Shown here piece by piece: positions 31,893 to 45,600 of a stretch of 64,000 nt of DNA (position 1 is the first letter of the stretch; every line of letters begins with the position of its first letter). The notes beneath the pieces are model-generated. The model worked only from the letters and a program-made list of their open reading frames with translations. It was not told where the DNA came from and made no database searches. The position numbers were made by a program, and so were the translations under genes. The stretch comes from Bipolaris cookei (lineage: Eukaryota; Ascomycota; Dothideomycetes; Pleosporales; Pleosporaceae). The DNA is taken from assembly GCA_002286855.1 (NCBI GenBank), contig NRSV01000002.1, positions 945,011 through 1,009,010 of the forward strand. Reading direction: 5' to 3'.

Positions 31893-33519
31893 CTAAATCG
31901 CATACCTAAAATGCTTCGCCTGGATATCCGTCAAATCACTGAACCCATCCCTGACTGCCTGTTCATCTTCACCCGCCCCCCACAAGCGATCCCTCTTCTT
32001 ATTCTGCCAGGTCATCCACGCGGCCAGCACGCCCGCCACAAGTACCATGGCGCAATAACACACAATCAGACCCGTAAGGGCTGAAAAATACCTCGGCGCC
32101 TCCTTTGCAAGAAAGAGGTTCGCTCCAGCGATATTCCCCGCGGCGTAAAATACAAACCACATTCCATTCGCCGTACTGCGCTTCGTATGGCCTGCGATAT
32201 TCGTCGTGAGCAGATTCCATGATAGAATGACGGGAGCACCAATAAGGTACTGCAACCATGTGCATCCGACGAGGCTCCAGCGCTGGGACAGCGGCGTGAG
32301 ACGGATACCAAGGAGTCCTCCCAGCGGCGGCAGACACACAATAGCGAGGACAAGACATCGCGTATTCCTGAAATATCCCGCCGCGAGCCCGCACAGAGGC
32401 ACGATAACGAACTCGATAGCGCCGGTGGGAAGTTGCAGCAGTGTAGCATAAATGCCACTGAACCCAAACCCACGGAGGAGTGAAGACGAGAAATTCGACA
32501 CACCCCCATTGATAACACCACACCCCAACCCAATCAGCGCAATACACAAAACCTTGAAATCGCACACTGCCTCCACCGCCTGTCTGCTGTGAAACTTCTT
32601 CGTCTTCACCCCAATCATATTCCCCGCGACCCGATCAATCGCCACAATCCGCTCTTTATGCGTCAGAAACTTGGCGGTGGCAGGACTATCCGGCATGACG
32701 GCGAGGAAAACCCAGGACCAGACGAAATTCATGAGCCCGATGACCAGGAAGATGAGCTGCCAGGTTTTGACATGGGGAGAGTTGGCGTGGCCGAGGCCGT
32801 AGCCTAGGAGGGCACCAACCATGGTTGCGATGCCGTTAAAGGCGAGGAAGATGCACATGCGAAGCGGCTGCTCGGCGCGCGTGTAGAACATACTCACGAT
32901 ATTCATGATGGCCGGCGAAATCGACGCTTCGAACATGCCCAGGAGGAACCGCAGTGCGAGCATACCTGCGTAGTTTTTCGCGGCGACATGACAGCATAGC
33001 AGCAGCGACCAAATGAGAATCATAGACCCCGTGTATTTGGACACGGGGAGACGCTGGATGAGGTAGTTTGAGGGGAGCGCCCAGAATAAGTAGCCGAAGT
33101 TGAAGATTGCAGCGACCCAGCTGTATCGGTTTCCTTGGAGCCCGAGATCGGGGGTGAGGGTGTAGGCGTTTGCATAGTTGAGGCTGAGTTTGTCGAGGAA
33201 TTGGATCATGTAGGTTATGCAAATCTTGCTCTTATCAGCCCATCTTCTTCTCGTTCACACGCCTCATTCGCCCAATGAGAAAGAAAGAAAGAAAGGAGGG
33301 AGGAAGGAAGAGGGAAGAACGTACCATAGGCATAATAACCCAATCAATCTTCCTCAGCACAACTTTCCTCTCCGCCTCCAGCTCCTCCCTCGAATACTGC
33401 TGAACCTCAAGATACAAATCCGCACCGATATCTTGCATCTGCTTTTCTACACTAACTTCTCCTCCTTCCAGACTGGGCTCGCGCACAGGCCACACTTCGC
33501 CCTCTTTCTTTTCTCCCAT
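31893..33519 (-). CDS. MFS anion:cation symporter family permease (Dal5/Tna1-like)
   Basis: Exons 33325..33519 and 31893..33224 give 508 residues; the 100-nt intron (GTACGT..GCAAG) contains a GA-rich simple repeat. The ATG at 33519 is the first true start. The soluble N terminus leads into the family's first-helix signature IDWVIMPMICITYMIQFLDK. About twelve membrane segments follow, with the conserved LPSNYLIQRLPVSKYTG loop, RFLLGMFEASISPA, and an expanded cytoplasmic loop. C-terminal helices include STANGMWFVFYAAGNIAGAN. The family carries organic anions such as allantoate, nicotinate or pantothenate in with protons at the plasma membrane; the substrate cannot be told. An allantoicase lies 12 kb away, which makes allantoate or a related ureide one candidate but proves nothing. 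It converges on the RNA cyclase gene. Confidence 0.9.
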
Positions 33520-34290
33520 TCTCACTCAACCAAAAATGGGCTCCTTCGAGATTTGTACTAGAACCTTTATGGGCTCGAACAAAACAAAGAGGGGGAGGGG
33601 GGCTGGCGATATGAGACCTTAACTGAGCAACCCGACGTCAACGAAGAGGAGGTGATCAAATAACCACAAGCCCAACAAAAAAACTTGGTGAAAAAGACAC
33701 CGAATGGCGTACAAATTCTCTGTACAGCGCAAAAATAAAAATAAAAAGAAACAGCCCTGCCCAACTTCTTATATACGTAACTTTTCGGCCGACGATGACG
33801 GGGGGAAGCGTGTCTCCAACTCTTGGCGCTTAACGGGCGATAGATTCTGGTTATCATCATATCTACTATCTTATCGGGGGGGAGGCGGTTGCCATGTTGA
33901 GAGGTTGCACAATCAATGGCTGGAGCTGGTTCGTAGCATCATGCGGGCCGGCTGCAAGTCGCCATTGGTGTCGATCCTTTTTCGGCAATGTTGAATCGGG
34001 TATCTCCGGTTACAGTTGCCGTGCTTGGGGTAGCTCTTCCGACGTCTGGCATGTTCGTCGACTTTGCTTGCTGTGTTAAAAAACAACGTTGTTTTCATGT
34101 GTGGTATTGGTTATGGTTCGGCTTTCACTGCGACTGGGCCAATTGTGTGGTAGTTCGCTTTGTAACGTTGATTCTGCTTCTTCGCATTTACTATTTTCAG
34201 GTGGTATAAACTGAGCCTTCCAACGACTACTGTCGTCATTGACAATACGCACAACGACACAACGAGCAACCCAAGCCGTAAACTTGATCT
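33520..34290. other. Intergenic region
   Basis: Between the permease promoter (next to 33519) and the 3' end of the WD40 gene. It includes an A-rich patch near 33,730. Small frames on the plus strand have no supporting motif. No gene is seen. Confidence 0.5.
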
Positions 34291-35291
34291 CTACTTCCAC
34301 AGACCGTATGGTCCCGTTGTAAATTTCCAGAGTTTGACCGTTCCGTCCTCACTGCCCGTCGCATAGAGCTTTCCGTCAGGCGAGAAGCTCGCCGACCAAA
34401 TAGGTCCATGGTGTCCCTTGTTCGTCTCCAACTCCTTCTCTTCATCAAAGTCCCACACTCTAACCCATGTGTCATTCTGATTGCTACCGCCAGTAACAAA
34501 TTTCCTCTCTCCGTTGTGCAGTGCTACGCTAGCGAGTTCGTATGGTGTTTTGATGCTCTTGATGAGCGAGCCCGGCAGTTGACTGTTGAAAAAGTAGGCG
34601 CTGTTTCCAGCAGCTACGCTCAAGATTCCATCCGAAGAGGTGTTATCCAGCTCGCATGAACCCACGGTACCCTCTACCGCGTGCTCTCCAATGGTCGACT
34701 CCTGTCGCAGATCCCACCACCGGATCTTCTTGTCCTCTGATGCTGTAATTATGACGTTAGGATCCGACGTCCACACTATCGATTTGATGGTTCCTGTATG
34801 AACTCCAGCGCCAATCTCAAAGCTTGTCGCGTCGCTGCGTGACAGGTCGTATATCCGCAGCTTCTTTTCCATTCCACCGGTCGCAAGGATCTGAGGGTGA
34901 GGTTGGTTGGGGAACGCGACCGCACGGACAATGTGATTGTGGGCGAGGGTGTGTAGCGCTTCGCCAGTATGGGTGTCCCAGACTTTTCTGCGAACCATTA
35001 GTAATTTCACGGAACAACAGAGGAGGATGCGTACGCAGAGAAATCCGCTGAAGCTGTGGCTGCCAGCGAGGCGTTTGAAGACAGCCGCGCTTGCCAGACC
35101 GCACCCTTGTGGCCCAGAAAAGTGCCAATCCAGTCACCTGTTATACCATCTCGGAGCATAGGATTATTGTCCTTGCATGCTGATATAATATAGTATTGGT
35201 CTTCGTCCAAGAGAGACGAGAAGTGGATGTGGGGGACAGGTCTTGAATGACCATGGCAGGTGAGGGGCACAACCTTTGTTGTCTCAGGCAT
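34291..35291 (-). CDS. STRAP/UNRIP-like WD40 protein
   Basis: Exons 35035..35291 and 34291..34987 give 317 residues; the intron (GTACGC..TCGCAG) is removed to read SADFSAKVWDTHTGE. The whole protein is one seven-bladed WD40 propeller. Diagnostic stretches are PLTCHGHSRPVPHIHFS, ISACKDNNPMLRDG, GDWIGTFLGHKGAVW, and the last blade GPIWSASFSPDGKLYATGS. These match serine/threonine kinase receptor-associated protein (STRAP, also UNRIP), which in animals works with the SMN complex and TGF-beta receptors; in fungi it is a conserved scaffold whose partners are less clear. Its length equals that of the family core without the human C-terminal tail. The first ATG is in the right place for the family start MPETTKVVPLTC. 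Confidence 0.92.
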
Positions 35292-35983
35292 TGCGAACAA
35301 ACAAGGATTTTATATAGCTCTCTTCTAAAGTATGAACTTGGCAGGATTTATGGTCGAACTTGCAGATGCAGTGAAATTGGACGTGTGAGAGCGGAGGCGA
35401 ATCGACGAGTCTCTGTGCTGTCGCAGATAATATTGAGCCAATCTAGACCGAGCAGATGTGGCTCTAGCAGTTCAGGAAGACAAGAAGGAGAGTGAGGTAT
35501 GCAAAATATTCGTCAATAAGTCGTAACGTCGTGAAAGTGGTATCCTTGCAAAATCGCAGCTTCATGGAGAGCGATTCGAGGGGGAAAGTGGAATCGACCG
35601 TTAGTCAGGGTTGCTTTACTAGTGCCGGAGATCTCCGCTAAGTACAGGGGCAGCTTGCTAGCCTTACCACATGCGCAACGGAGGTTTCACCTACAAAGTC
35701 TGGACCGTATCTGGTATTCACCTTGGATATCATTCAGAGAACTGATTTTTAACGTTTGTTTCCTCTCCCCACTTTCACCCTAGGTACATTACTTACATCA
35801 ACCGACCGGTTATTGGCTATTATATGATTTGTCCATTTTTGGTAACTATAGAAATGGTGCAGTGGTCAACCTTGTGGATCAAAGGTCAAGGCAGTACCAA
35901 TGCGAATTACCGCATACTGGTTGTTCTCAAACCACTACTCAGAAAGGACATATCAGACTCGCATGCACTCCTGTTCCGCTTCA
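35292..35983. other. Intergenic region
   Basis: Holds the promoter of the WD40 gene and the 3' end of the zinc-cluster regulator gene. Frames at 35,824..36,145 run antisense into the regulator's last exon and are not coding. Confidence 0.5.
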
Positions 35984-38719
35984 TTACATTATGGAGAAAT
36001 TGTTCGTCCATCCCAAGGGCCCAAAGGCCTCGAAGCCCGTCGACTGAACATTCTCATCGTCACTCGCCTCCCATCCAAAGAAATTTTGCAGGTCATCAAG
36101 ATTGAACATGGGCTGCTCAAGCGAATTAGGCGCACTGGGAGATGAGTACATTGATTCAATCCGGTGCTCTGTTTGCGAATTCATGCCATGGCTTGCTGTA
36201 GATGATGGCTCGTCCGGAGCAAGTGCTGTAAATGGGTAGCGAGTAGTGGCAGTCCGAAGAGTCGACGGCGAAGTTGCTGATAATATCTCTTCTACAGGGG
36301 GTATCATTGATACAGCAGTGTTCCGCTGTCGGGGCGTGCCTTCTGTCGGGGTGGGAGCTCCAACGATGCGGCGCGCTTCGTTCTCAGACGAATCTTGAGG
36401 TGCAATGTAGTCGGCCGAATGTCCACGAGCAAGACTGTCGCGCACAGTCTCTAGCCACCGCTCCGAAGTGACACACAAGGACTCGGCAAGGGGATAAATA
36501 AGTGACATGTCTCTCAGCGCCCGGTTGTTATGCTGTACTAACTCAACAGTACGTGCAATCACAGTTCCAGTGTCGGGTTTGGATACATCCAAGATCTTAG
36601 CAATGTAGTAGAGCATGATCCTATTGCTGTTATAGACGAATGAAGGCAATATCGAGTCCGCAAAGTGCTTAACCCCATGCTGAAGGATATGTGAGACCAA
36701 CACTGACATGCGTTGTGCGTGCTCGAAGCAGACATCCTGTAGGTGGCCCACAAAGGCCTGCTGGTCCGGGGGAAAAACAAACGGTTCCTGGTTCTTGAAA
36801 AGGTCAGGGAGAGCGATTCGATGCACGTCACACATGACGTGGTGATACATGCAATGGATAAGAAGGAGAGCACCTAGCTGGTGGGTTTCTCGTCGGATGT
36901 AAATGTTGTCTGCTGAAAAATCTAGCCAAGAAGGCAGGCTCTGTCTCCATGAATGTATATCTTGGATCAATATTGCGAAGCCTGAACCTGGGAGCCAAGG
37001 CGGTTGCTCTTCGTCCATGTGCTTTACGAAGCTATGCAGAATTAGCACTGCTATTGGACAAGAAATCACACATACTATGACTTACCGTAGCACTCTTCGC
37101 CATATACTAACAATACGCACGTAGTATGCTGCCATGCCCAGATTGTCGCCCGGTTTCTCTGGAATGTCTTCCTTGGCGAGGAAATCCAGCAATGTACCTT
37201 TCTCAAGCCGTTCTGTAACACATGGTATCTGTAGTGAGAACTGTCGCTCGTTGCAAGGAAGCTGGATCTTGAGGTCTTTTTCATTGAGTATAGTGAGATG
37301 GTCGACGCCGCTACCAGCCCAGACATCGATCATGTAACACGCCCACATCAATCTTCTCCGAGACTCCCTGACAGATACCTCGTTCGGGCTTCCTCTGACT
37401 TCTTTGCAGAGTACATCTGGTGATATCTCGTTGTTCAATTGCAAAGCATGCGCCATACGTATAACTAGACCGGTAAGAAGAAAGGAGCCAGCGTAATTAC
37501 CAGTTCTTGCTTCATGATCGTGGAGAAGGACCAAAACTTTGAGTTTGGTAATTGAGATGGTACTGTAGTCAGCAAAGAACATCTCTTCAGCGATCTTGGC
37601 CCATTGGGTTCCAGCCGACTGTATCAAATCTTTGGTCAAGGGCGAGTACGACTCATGATAGTCGAGGGCATAGAACCGAGCACCCAATGCACACATAATG
37701 TGCAGGAGCGCCTGATCGGATGTGTCCATCAGCTGGCCCTCGTCCAACATTCGAATAAACGACGGCTTATGCTCGAACGCGAAGACTCGGATAGGGTGAA
37801 CATTATTGAAATACGCGTCAAGCAAAGCATGAAGCTTGTTCTTAGGTGGTAGTTGCTTTGTAAATAACCTTTTTGCTTCTTTCAGTACAATGTAGCGCCA
37901 ACTGATAGTATTCAAACTCACCACAACAGCCCAGGCGGGCACCCAGGTACAGCAGTATCGTTGTCCAAAACTGAACCGAGCATGCTAAGATTGATCGGAG
38001 AAGGCTGAGGGCCATGAGGAGATATCATTACCGAGTTTTCCTGTGAACTTAGTGCGGGAGTGCTGATACTCTGCACCCAAGCTGGTTCGTTGTGCTCCGC
38101 ATCGTAGATGCAGGTTGTCCGGCGTTGTTGGCACCTCGTGCAGGTCGGTCGTTCGCCAGAACATTTGACCTTTGAATCTCTACAGGGAATACAAGATCGG
38201 AAGGTCCGTTTCCTCTTGATTCCAACTACTGGTTTGTAACATGAGTTTGGTCTTTCTGCTGCTGCTAATACACCGCCATTCTGTACACAGTCCAGCTGAA
38301 GCCTCTCGCAGTTTAGACAGCCGTTTGGCCGCTCATCGCACTTGACCTGTGGAACTGTCAGCTATGTTGACGCACAGATGTTAATTTACTTTTTGGTTTT
38401 TTGATAGTGCTAGGATGAGGTGGTTGGGTCATACCACTACACACCCAACTGCGTAGTGGTTACTCTTATGCTTTCCATGCACGTCGCCGCAAACTGCACC
38501 ATGGTGTAAACTAGTTAAAAGGAAAATAAGGATAAAAGCAACGAAATGCTAACACCTACCTTTCTCGCGCGACAAGTAGTACAGGCTATCCGAGCGCCGT
38601 TAGCTCAGGTACCGCAGTATTGGAAGGCGGCAGAGTCCATAGCACATACCATTAATCGGTCGTCTACGCTTCTTACTAGTCGCGTTCTCAGACGGCGCGG
38701 TTATTTCCGGCGTGTCCAT
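35984..38719 (-). CDS. Fungal transcription factor with two tandem Zn2Cys6 clusters
   Basis: Exons 38650..38719, 38560..38585, 37943..38346, 37086..37901 and 35984..37031 give 787 residues. Cluster one is Cys25, 28, 35, 42, 45, 52 (ACTTCRARK joined to VKCDERPNGCLNC); cluster two is Cys84, 87, 94, 101, 104, 111 (SCIPCRDSKVKC, TCTRCQQRRTTC). Both have the C-x2-C-x6-C-x6-C-x2-C-x6-C spacing. A fungal-specific regulatory domain follows from about residue 175: LLDAYFNNVHPIRVFAFEHK, the RRRLMWACYMIDVWAG signature, and helices to about 560. The tail is Ser/Thr/Pro-rich and probably activating. Intron 2 (213 nt) splits cluster one. The third intron (37902..37942, 41 nt) is the least certain join; its phases fit but a longer variant is possible. 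Target genes are unknown. The protein is nuclear by family. Confidence 0.85.
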
Positions 38720-39655
38720 TTATGCATTCGGTTTGTCGCTCGGATTGTCGCATCCTGTGTGAAGCTGGGGGTTGCAAAGGGTGACAAGCGGGACACGGCC
38801 CAGACTTAAGGCAAAATATGACGTGCTGGAGGGCGCGGATTGGCTCAGAGTATAGGGCTTGGCAGTGCCGTCATGCTGTGGTGGGACATGGCGCAGAATG
38901 CGGAGACACACCAGCTAACCACTTGGGGGGAATCGACATCGTCTTCGACCCTAGCCTACGTCTTACAAGGCATTATCCTGATTCGCAATGGAGGTCTGGT
39001 GCTTGTCCACCGATATCCTGCTATTTGGTCACGCGATGTTTTTAGGTATTTTACCACGTAACGAGTTATCTAGACCACTTGCATGACCAATCTCATATGC
39101 AGGCGGCGACGCCACATCTGAGAACCTTATACATGCATCGCTGACTATTTCATGCAGTGTGACTGCACTGTTGCTAAGCTGGTCATGGCGAGCCTGGAAT
39201 GCTCAAGGCTGTTTGTATACGTGTGTACCAACTCCAAAGGCGTATATAATCCCCCTTATGTCTTGACTGCCGTAGCTTTGGGTTCTTGAATATTCGTCGG
39301 AGTGGATGAATTTTGTAATCAACAGCTTGTATAAACATCATCTCTAGCATACAACACAATTCCTGGCTCCTCTCATCCTCTGGGAAACAAACAGTGTCGA
39401 AAACAAGATGTCTGCATTGAGAAAGAAGACCAAAGCTTCGCGAAGAAAGGATCTTCAGCTACTTGCTCTTGCGCATCATATCGAGCTTCTACTTGTATTC
39501 AGAGACAAAAATATTGGGATAACAAGGCTTCATAAAAATGGAAGCCATTGTAAAGCGGACGCACTTCTCACTCCCAACCCAGACGCCAAATCCACTTCTC
39601 GGGAATATACTTTCAAATCGTCTCGGCTACAACTAATTTATTCATATCCAGGCTC
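38720..39655. other. Intergenic region
   Basis: Between the regulator's start and the 3' end of the BEACH gene. A 100-codon plus-strand frame at 39408..39710 begins MSALRKKTKASRRKDL but overlaps the BEACH gene's last exon on the other strand and has no known motif; I do not call it a gene. Confidence 0.45.
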
Positions 39656-42600
39656 TCAGTTTTGGCGATGCACGCAGTCCCATTCGTACTGCACCAACAC
39701 GTTAGCATAAATCCAGCGAATAAATTTGAAATGACTACGTACCACTCTACCGTCCTCATCGCCTGTGTAGACATGATGAGGCATAGGCAATATACATGTA
39801 ATGGGTGCTGTTTGAGCCAGCATCACAGAATCGCCGTGGTTCAGGACATTGATGAGGTTCGCAGACCATTTAGCGGTTGTCGGGGTTGAGGATGACAAGG
39901 TTGAAGGTGCTGGCGTTAGGTGGAAAATCTAGCATAAGTCAGTAAATATACAATGTGCGATTGGGGGTGTAAAAGAAGAGTTATACAAACCTTTACTATT
40001 CCTCTTCGATGCCCAGTGAAGATGAGTTCACGTTCACACCACTCGTTACCCACTCCTTCATAAACTGCTACAGTTGTAATGTAGTCTCCCTCATCTTCAC
40101 TGTCACAAATGTCCTCGTCGAGCAGTATTGCCCCGTTGAGCGTCGCGACAATAAGCCGGTTTCCGCAGGCGAGCACAATATTGCCTGTGACACTGTTGAT
40201 CCTGGCTGCTTGGACTGGCACTGGATCTCGCTTTTGTTGTGCCCCCAGGGCAAGCTCTCGTACGAATTCGTTGCGGTTAAGGTCCCAAAGAAATACACGT
40301 CCATCAAGTGAAGCAGACAGGAATGCGGAAAATGCACGACTGGCGGCAAGCGTCGTAACAGGTGATTTGTGGCCGAAGAGTGTAGTGGCGTTCTGAAGCT
40401 CGGTACGTCCTCGCTCGCCTTTGTTGACAGTCCATATGGCAAGGGTACAGTCTGCTCCCGCTGTGATCAACGTCCGGCCATCAACGAAATGCGAAGTTGT
40501 CAATTGTCCAGAGTGTAAATGTTCAAACAGCCCAACCAGCTTCTTGGAGTGCGACTCGTAGAAACGAACGCTACCATCCGTGAAGCCCCACTCCATATAT
40601 CGATCATAGTTAGGGGGAATATTTTGGCGGAACGGTGCAGCACACAGAAGCTTGTCACTCTTGCTGGTGTAGTTTAGAGATGAAATGCGATCATGAGCTT
40701 CGAGTAGTGTGCCTGGTACGCGATGCAAACTCTCTACCGATGTATCGAGCCTGGTGGGCCTGGTGACATTGTCCTTCTGGGGATGTGGTCTCTGGAAGAC
40801 CTGTGGAGGCGTCTGTCCAAAGTTGTTGATAACACTGATCTTTTGTGCTCGCTCCTTCTCGTCCGTGATAGAATCAAGGTCAATTGCACCCTGGTAAGTC
40901 ATGTAATGGAACACGTTGGCAGCTTCAATAGCCGCCTCACCCCGTTGTTTGTATCCGAATATTAAATCGATCCAATGGTGTAAATTCTGGCTGACGTATG
41001 GACTCTCCAATGCCTCGCGTTGTTTCGCAATGAAAATTGCGGGATCGCCCTTGGCCCACGGAGGCAATTTGACGTTGTCGATTGTAGAGCCGTCGGAACG
41101 TAGACCGAAGTTGTATCCATTGACATTTGTCAAAAAGTCTGGCAGGAAATAGAACTCGGGCGTAAGCTCGCGCACATCAGCCATGTTCTTAGCTGATACC
41201 GACTCCCATACGTTCTGGATCGAGTAGAACATGCGATCAGCGTGATCCCATGTGCCGCCTTGGATCAGGAAGAATGCTGCGCTAAACGGCTGAAGGCGCA
41301 TAAGATAAGATGCTACAGTCATGGCAGAAGAATAGTGGGTGCCATAATGGAAAGCGTGACTAGCGTCACCCATCTCGGCGAAAGAAGCGAACCTCTCTCT
41401 GATCAGATGTTCCTGTTTGGGATCTTGAATACCAATAGGCTTCCGCAGATCACGAAAGTTGCTCGGGTCGCTCAAGTCCAGCTCTTCACTGTGATAGTTC
41501 GAAAGCACCCAGGGAAAAACAGGGTATTGTGTGAGATCGTTGAAGGTCCTTCCAGCAAGCGTGTTCACAAACATCAGGTAGTGAAAATTGGACATCTCGC
41601 CTTTCAACCACTTCTTCGTTGCTGGATGTGACGAAGCCGAACCAAAAGCAGACACAAAGCGTGACCCAAACGTCTGGGGCGCTTCTTCAGGGTTGCGCAA
41701 GGAATCGAGACGCCATGAAATCTCTGTGTTCATAAGCTTGTCCGGGTTCGCAACATGTGATGCTCGTTGAAGGACGCGGGAATGTATGTCGTTGCGAGCT
41801 TGCGCAGAAATGGCCGTTAGGAGGTAGCTGCGTCCATCATCAAAGAAGATTTCGATGCCCACGTCTCTGTGTAAGAAGCGCCGCTTCGAGATACTGATGA
41901 CTTCGGTCCATTTCCAATTCCTTACTGCCTCTTCTTGACTTCTGGGTGGTGGGCGACGATTGGTCACAGCTTCTTTGCCAGCAATGACTTGCACATATGG
42001 ATCGCGCTCATCGGGCGGCGCCTGCCATACACGCACAATTTCGCCGTCAGATCTTTGGAAGAAGTCATCTAGAAGATAGAGACAGTCTTTTCCTACGATG
42101 AGAAGGCCTTCTATGGCTTCAAGACCCACTACCCGAGAAATATTGCAGACGTACTGGACTTGATCACCACGGTTAAGGCTGCGCATGACTTTGCGATTCT
42201 TATCCTCGAAACCATCCTCGTCCTCATACATGGCTTCAACCATTTCAAAGTCATCATCGCTAGCTGATTCTGCTTCCTCTATGGGGTTACCCGATGCAGT
42301 CGCTGTGGATAACGATCTCACTGATCGACCATCAACGGGCGTGACCCCAGCAGCTTCTTTAGCTGTTATGGCAGGCACAGCAGTTTCCAGTTTTAGTTTC
42401 TCTCGCGAATCTATGTCTTTGCGCTTAGGCTGAAAGGTCTGTTCGCGGCTGGTGTTGTCGATAATAATGCGCAGACGCTTTCGATCACGGCCTTCAGTTT
42501 CATCGAGCCGCCATCTAGCAGGTGGACTGTTCTCAAAAAGACCACATGGGCTTTTGAGCTGGTAGTCCAATTTCGCCAGGACCGTTGTCATGAAAGTAGC

Positions 42601-45600
42601 ATTGTCTTGCTGGTCTTGCAGAACACGCTGGTGCTTGATGCGTTCAGAAGCATGAATGTTCGATCGCCAGTGGTTAGTTGAGTTCTCGTGGTGGTTCCAC
42701 ACGCTCTCAGCCATAAGCTCGTCAGCCTGCCATTGCTTCAGTTTCTCTTTGCGCTTGGCGATACGCCTCTGTGATGACTCTTCAGTCTTCTTGTTCTGGC
42801 TATGCACATAATCCTCCCACGGCCGAGTCATCGAACCATAGAAAAACCTATCCATGTCAGTTTTGTTCAGGTCAAGCCATTCCAGGAATGTCTCATCGTC
42901 AAGTTCGACAAGCTTCTGGAAGCCATCATACAGGTCCTTGGTGTCTCCATGAATGGCGTCAGCTAGAATCATGGACGTTTCATGGGGCTTTTGGACCATG
43001 AGCAATCGCCAAAAACTCGCCGCTGCAATGCGTACGGTCATGTGTTCTGATGACAGTTGCGAGTAGAGCAGGTAGCAAATCATCTTCAAAGAGAAAGTTT
43101 CGTTGTTGGCAGACGAGAGAATGATGGGCTGCCAATATACCATCTTCTCGATTACTGCCGTGGTAATTGCACCACCTTCAGACTCGTCTGGATCTGCCAA
43201 CCTAAGAAGAGCGACTTTCAAGAAGGTGGTTCGAATTGACTGAATTGCTTGCGTGCAAAGTCTGACGGATTTGATAGCTGCAATATCCGGGCGCTCCAAG
43301 TACTCAAGCAGAAACCCAGCGAAGTCAAGCAATGGCTCTGCACCTTCGAGGAACCATCCTTCGACGACGGCTTCAGATACGTGCTGGACAAATCGTGAGA
43401 GGTTTGTAAGAACTCGCGGCTCATGCAAAAGCTTCTGGTCCAGTTGGAGTGCATTCCTTACGGACATCAAAGTCTGCCGTAGAATGTACGATTCGAAATA
43501 CGCTTGATGTTCTTGGAAGCCTGGTGGTGTTTTCAAGAATAGCCCCAGACCAGGAAAATCTTTGCGTGTAAATATCTGATCTTTAAACACATCGAGAATG
43601 ACCTCTAGCATAGCCTCGACCACTGAGCTACCCACCTTGAGTGGCACGGGAGGTATGGTTTTTGAGGAGAGAATCGGGTTAAGAGATGGCTGTTGAGTTG
43701 TTTGCTTCTTATCTGCTGACACAAGCACGAAAGAGGATGCTTTACGGAGAGGTAAGACGCGTCTAGACGTAGGTGCAGGTGAAGTGCTGACGTTGGTGGT
43801 CCGAATCACAGGCGCTCCCTGTCCATTGGCTCTAGAGAGCGGCTGTATGACAACATCCTGTCCCTCAAACGTTAATGCTGAGCCTCTTGAAAGCAGCTCA
43901 GTTTCTGCACTGACGCTGTCAGACGTCACGATCACCGGGTATAGAACGAACAACAACTCCTGAACATAGTTTGATGTGTTCGCGTAGTCACGGAAACCTT
44001 CTGACCGGGAATGCAGCTCGGATAAGAACTGGATGGCGGAGTTTAGAACAACGGCAAAATCGTTCAAGCGGTCTGTCTGGGGCGCACGTATATCTACAAA
44101 TGGTCAGCATTGGGCAAAGTCTTTCTTTTTTGCAAATAGATACATACCGACGACCGGTTGCTTGGCGTTCAATGACATTGTTCTGCGCCGACCACGAGTG
44201 ACCGTGCCCTCACCGTTCTCCTGTTTGGGAGTGCTGCTGTCTGTTCGAGCCAGATCCCGGTCGCGAACAATCGCCCGCAACCCAGTCTCTAGCATCGCGG
44301 TGATTACAGGGAAAACTTCTGGATAGCATATCCTAAGCTCAGACTGAGGCGAATGAGCAATGAATACATCGACCAGGTTGAAGACATCGAAATCACGCTC
44401 GAAGTCTATAGTTGCCACATCGCGGCCAAATAAGATTGCAAAGCATATAGTCCAAATTCCTGGTGTATTCCACCAATGGCGTAACCTGTTCTTCATGAGA
44501 ATGAAACCGCCTGTCTTGTCTGCAAACTTCTTGACGTAATGCGTCCCGTTCAACACAAGCAACCGAGCAAGGATCTTTGAACCAAGAACAACAACACGCT
44601 GCTCAGGTTCGGCAAGCAAGTAAAGAAGCCATTTACCCGTAACGTTCTTGGCAAAACGTATTACTTCGTGTGGGTTCTGTGGATCACAAAGCAGCTCTGC
44701 CAAGAGATTGAGGATGGCAATGCCCAAGTCTGGCAGAGACAATGGGGGCGAATCGCTGCCAGGTTGAGCTGGGCTAGCCGACCGTGATTTACGGTCTGGC
44801 GTTAACCCAGGCGTAGTGCCTCTACGGATACGGCCGGCGCTCGCTTTTGGGCGCAACGGACGTTTACCGTAAGATGCACGGCTGTCATGTAGTGCATAGG
44901 TGACGAAAAGGGAAAGTGACCTCGCATTCTCTCCATTGAAGTTGGTCAACAGGAGAGTCTTGAAGGCATCGAGGAACAGTTTGAAGGTTTGTGGGGTGAA
45001 CCTTTCGCCTTTCAGAGCGTCTGTGAGGCGCTTGACCACACCTTGAGAGTATTAGCTGGAGACGAATAGGTCTAAAAAAATGTACGTACGTATTCTATGA
45101 AATCGTTTGGCATTGTAGTGGTGGTGTTTGCTACCGCGAGCAAAATGGATAAATTGCGTGTAATACAACTTATGCGTGTCCAAAGAGGTGGCTCTGCGCC
45201 AGACTTCCAAGTCAACGAGAAGGACTCTGTATGCGAGAGGATTGATGATTAGTGATTCGGTTGGTCGCTGCTCATCATATCCAACAAAGCGAAGAATGAC
45301 TCGCAGCAGCTGCAAAACAAAGACCTCGCAGTCTTCCTGTGTAACATCAAGAGACGAAGCATTCTTTGCGATCAATCCACCCATGGTGAATCCAATCTTT
45401 TGGCGTATGACTTCGGCCAAAACAGCAAAGCCATTACGCTGCTCCATGGCCTCGCAATTGCGCCAGTTGCCTCCGACAGCTTCTAGTAGTATATTGACAG
45501 CGCGGAGCATGCTTTCTAGACTTTGAGCGGATTGCACCAGCTTCAATCCAACAGCAACACATCCACCGACTCGCCAAATAGCATCATCCAAGGCTTGGGG

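Noticed and set aside
19050..33519. A purine-catabolism gene cluster (allantoicase with the ACS permease)
   Set aside because: Unrelated genes lie between them, and the permease substrate is unknown.
39408..39710. 100-codon basic plus-strand frame
   Set aside because: Overlaps the last exon of the BEACH gene on the other strand and shows no recognisable content.
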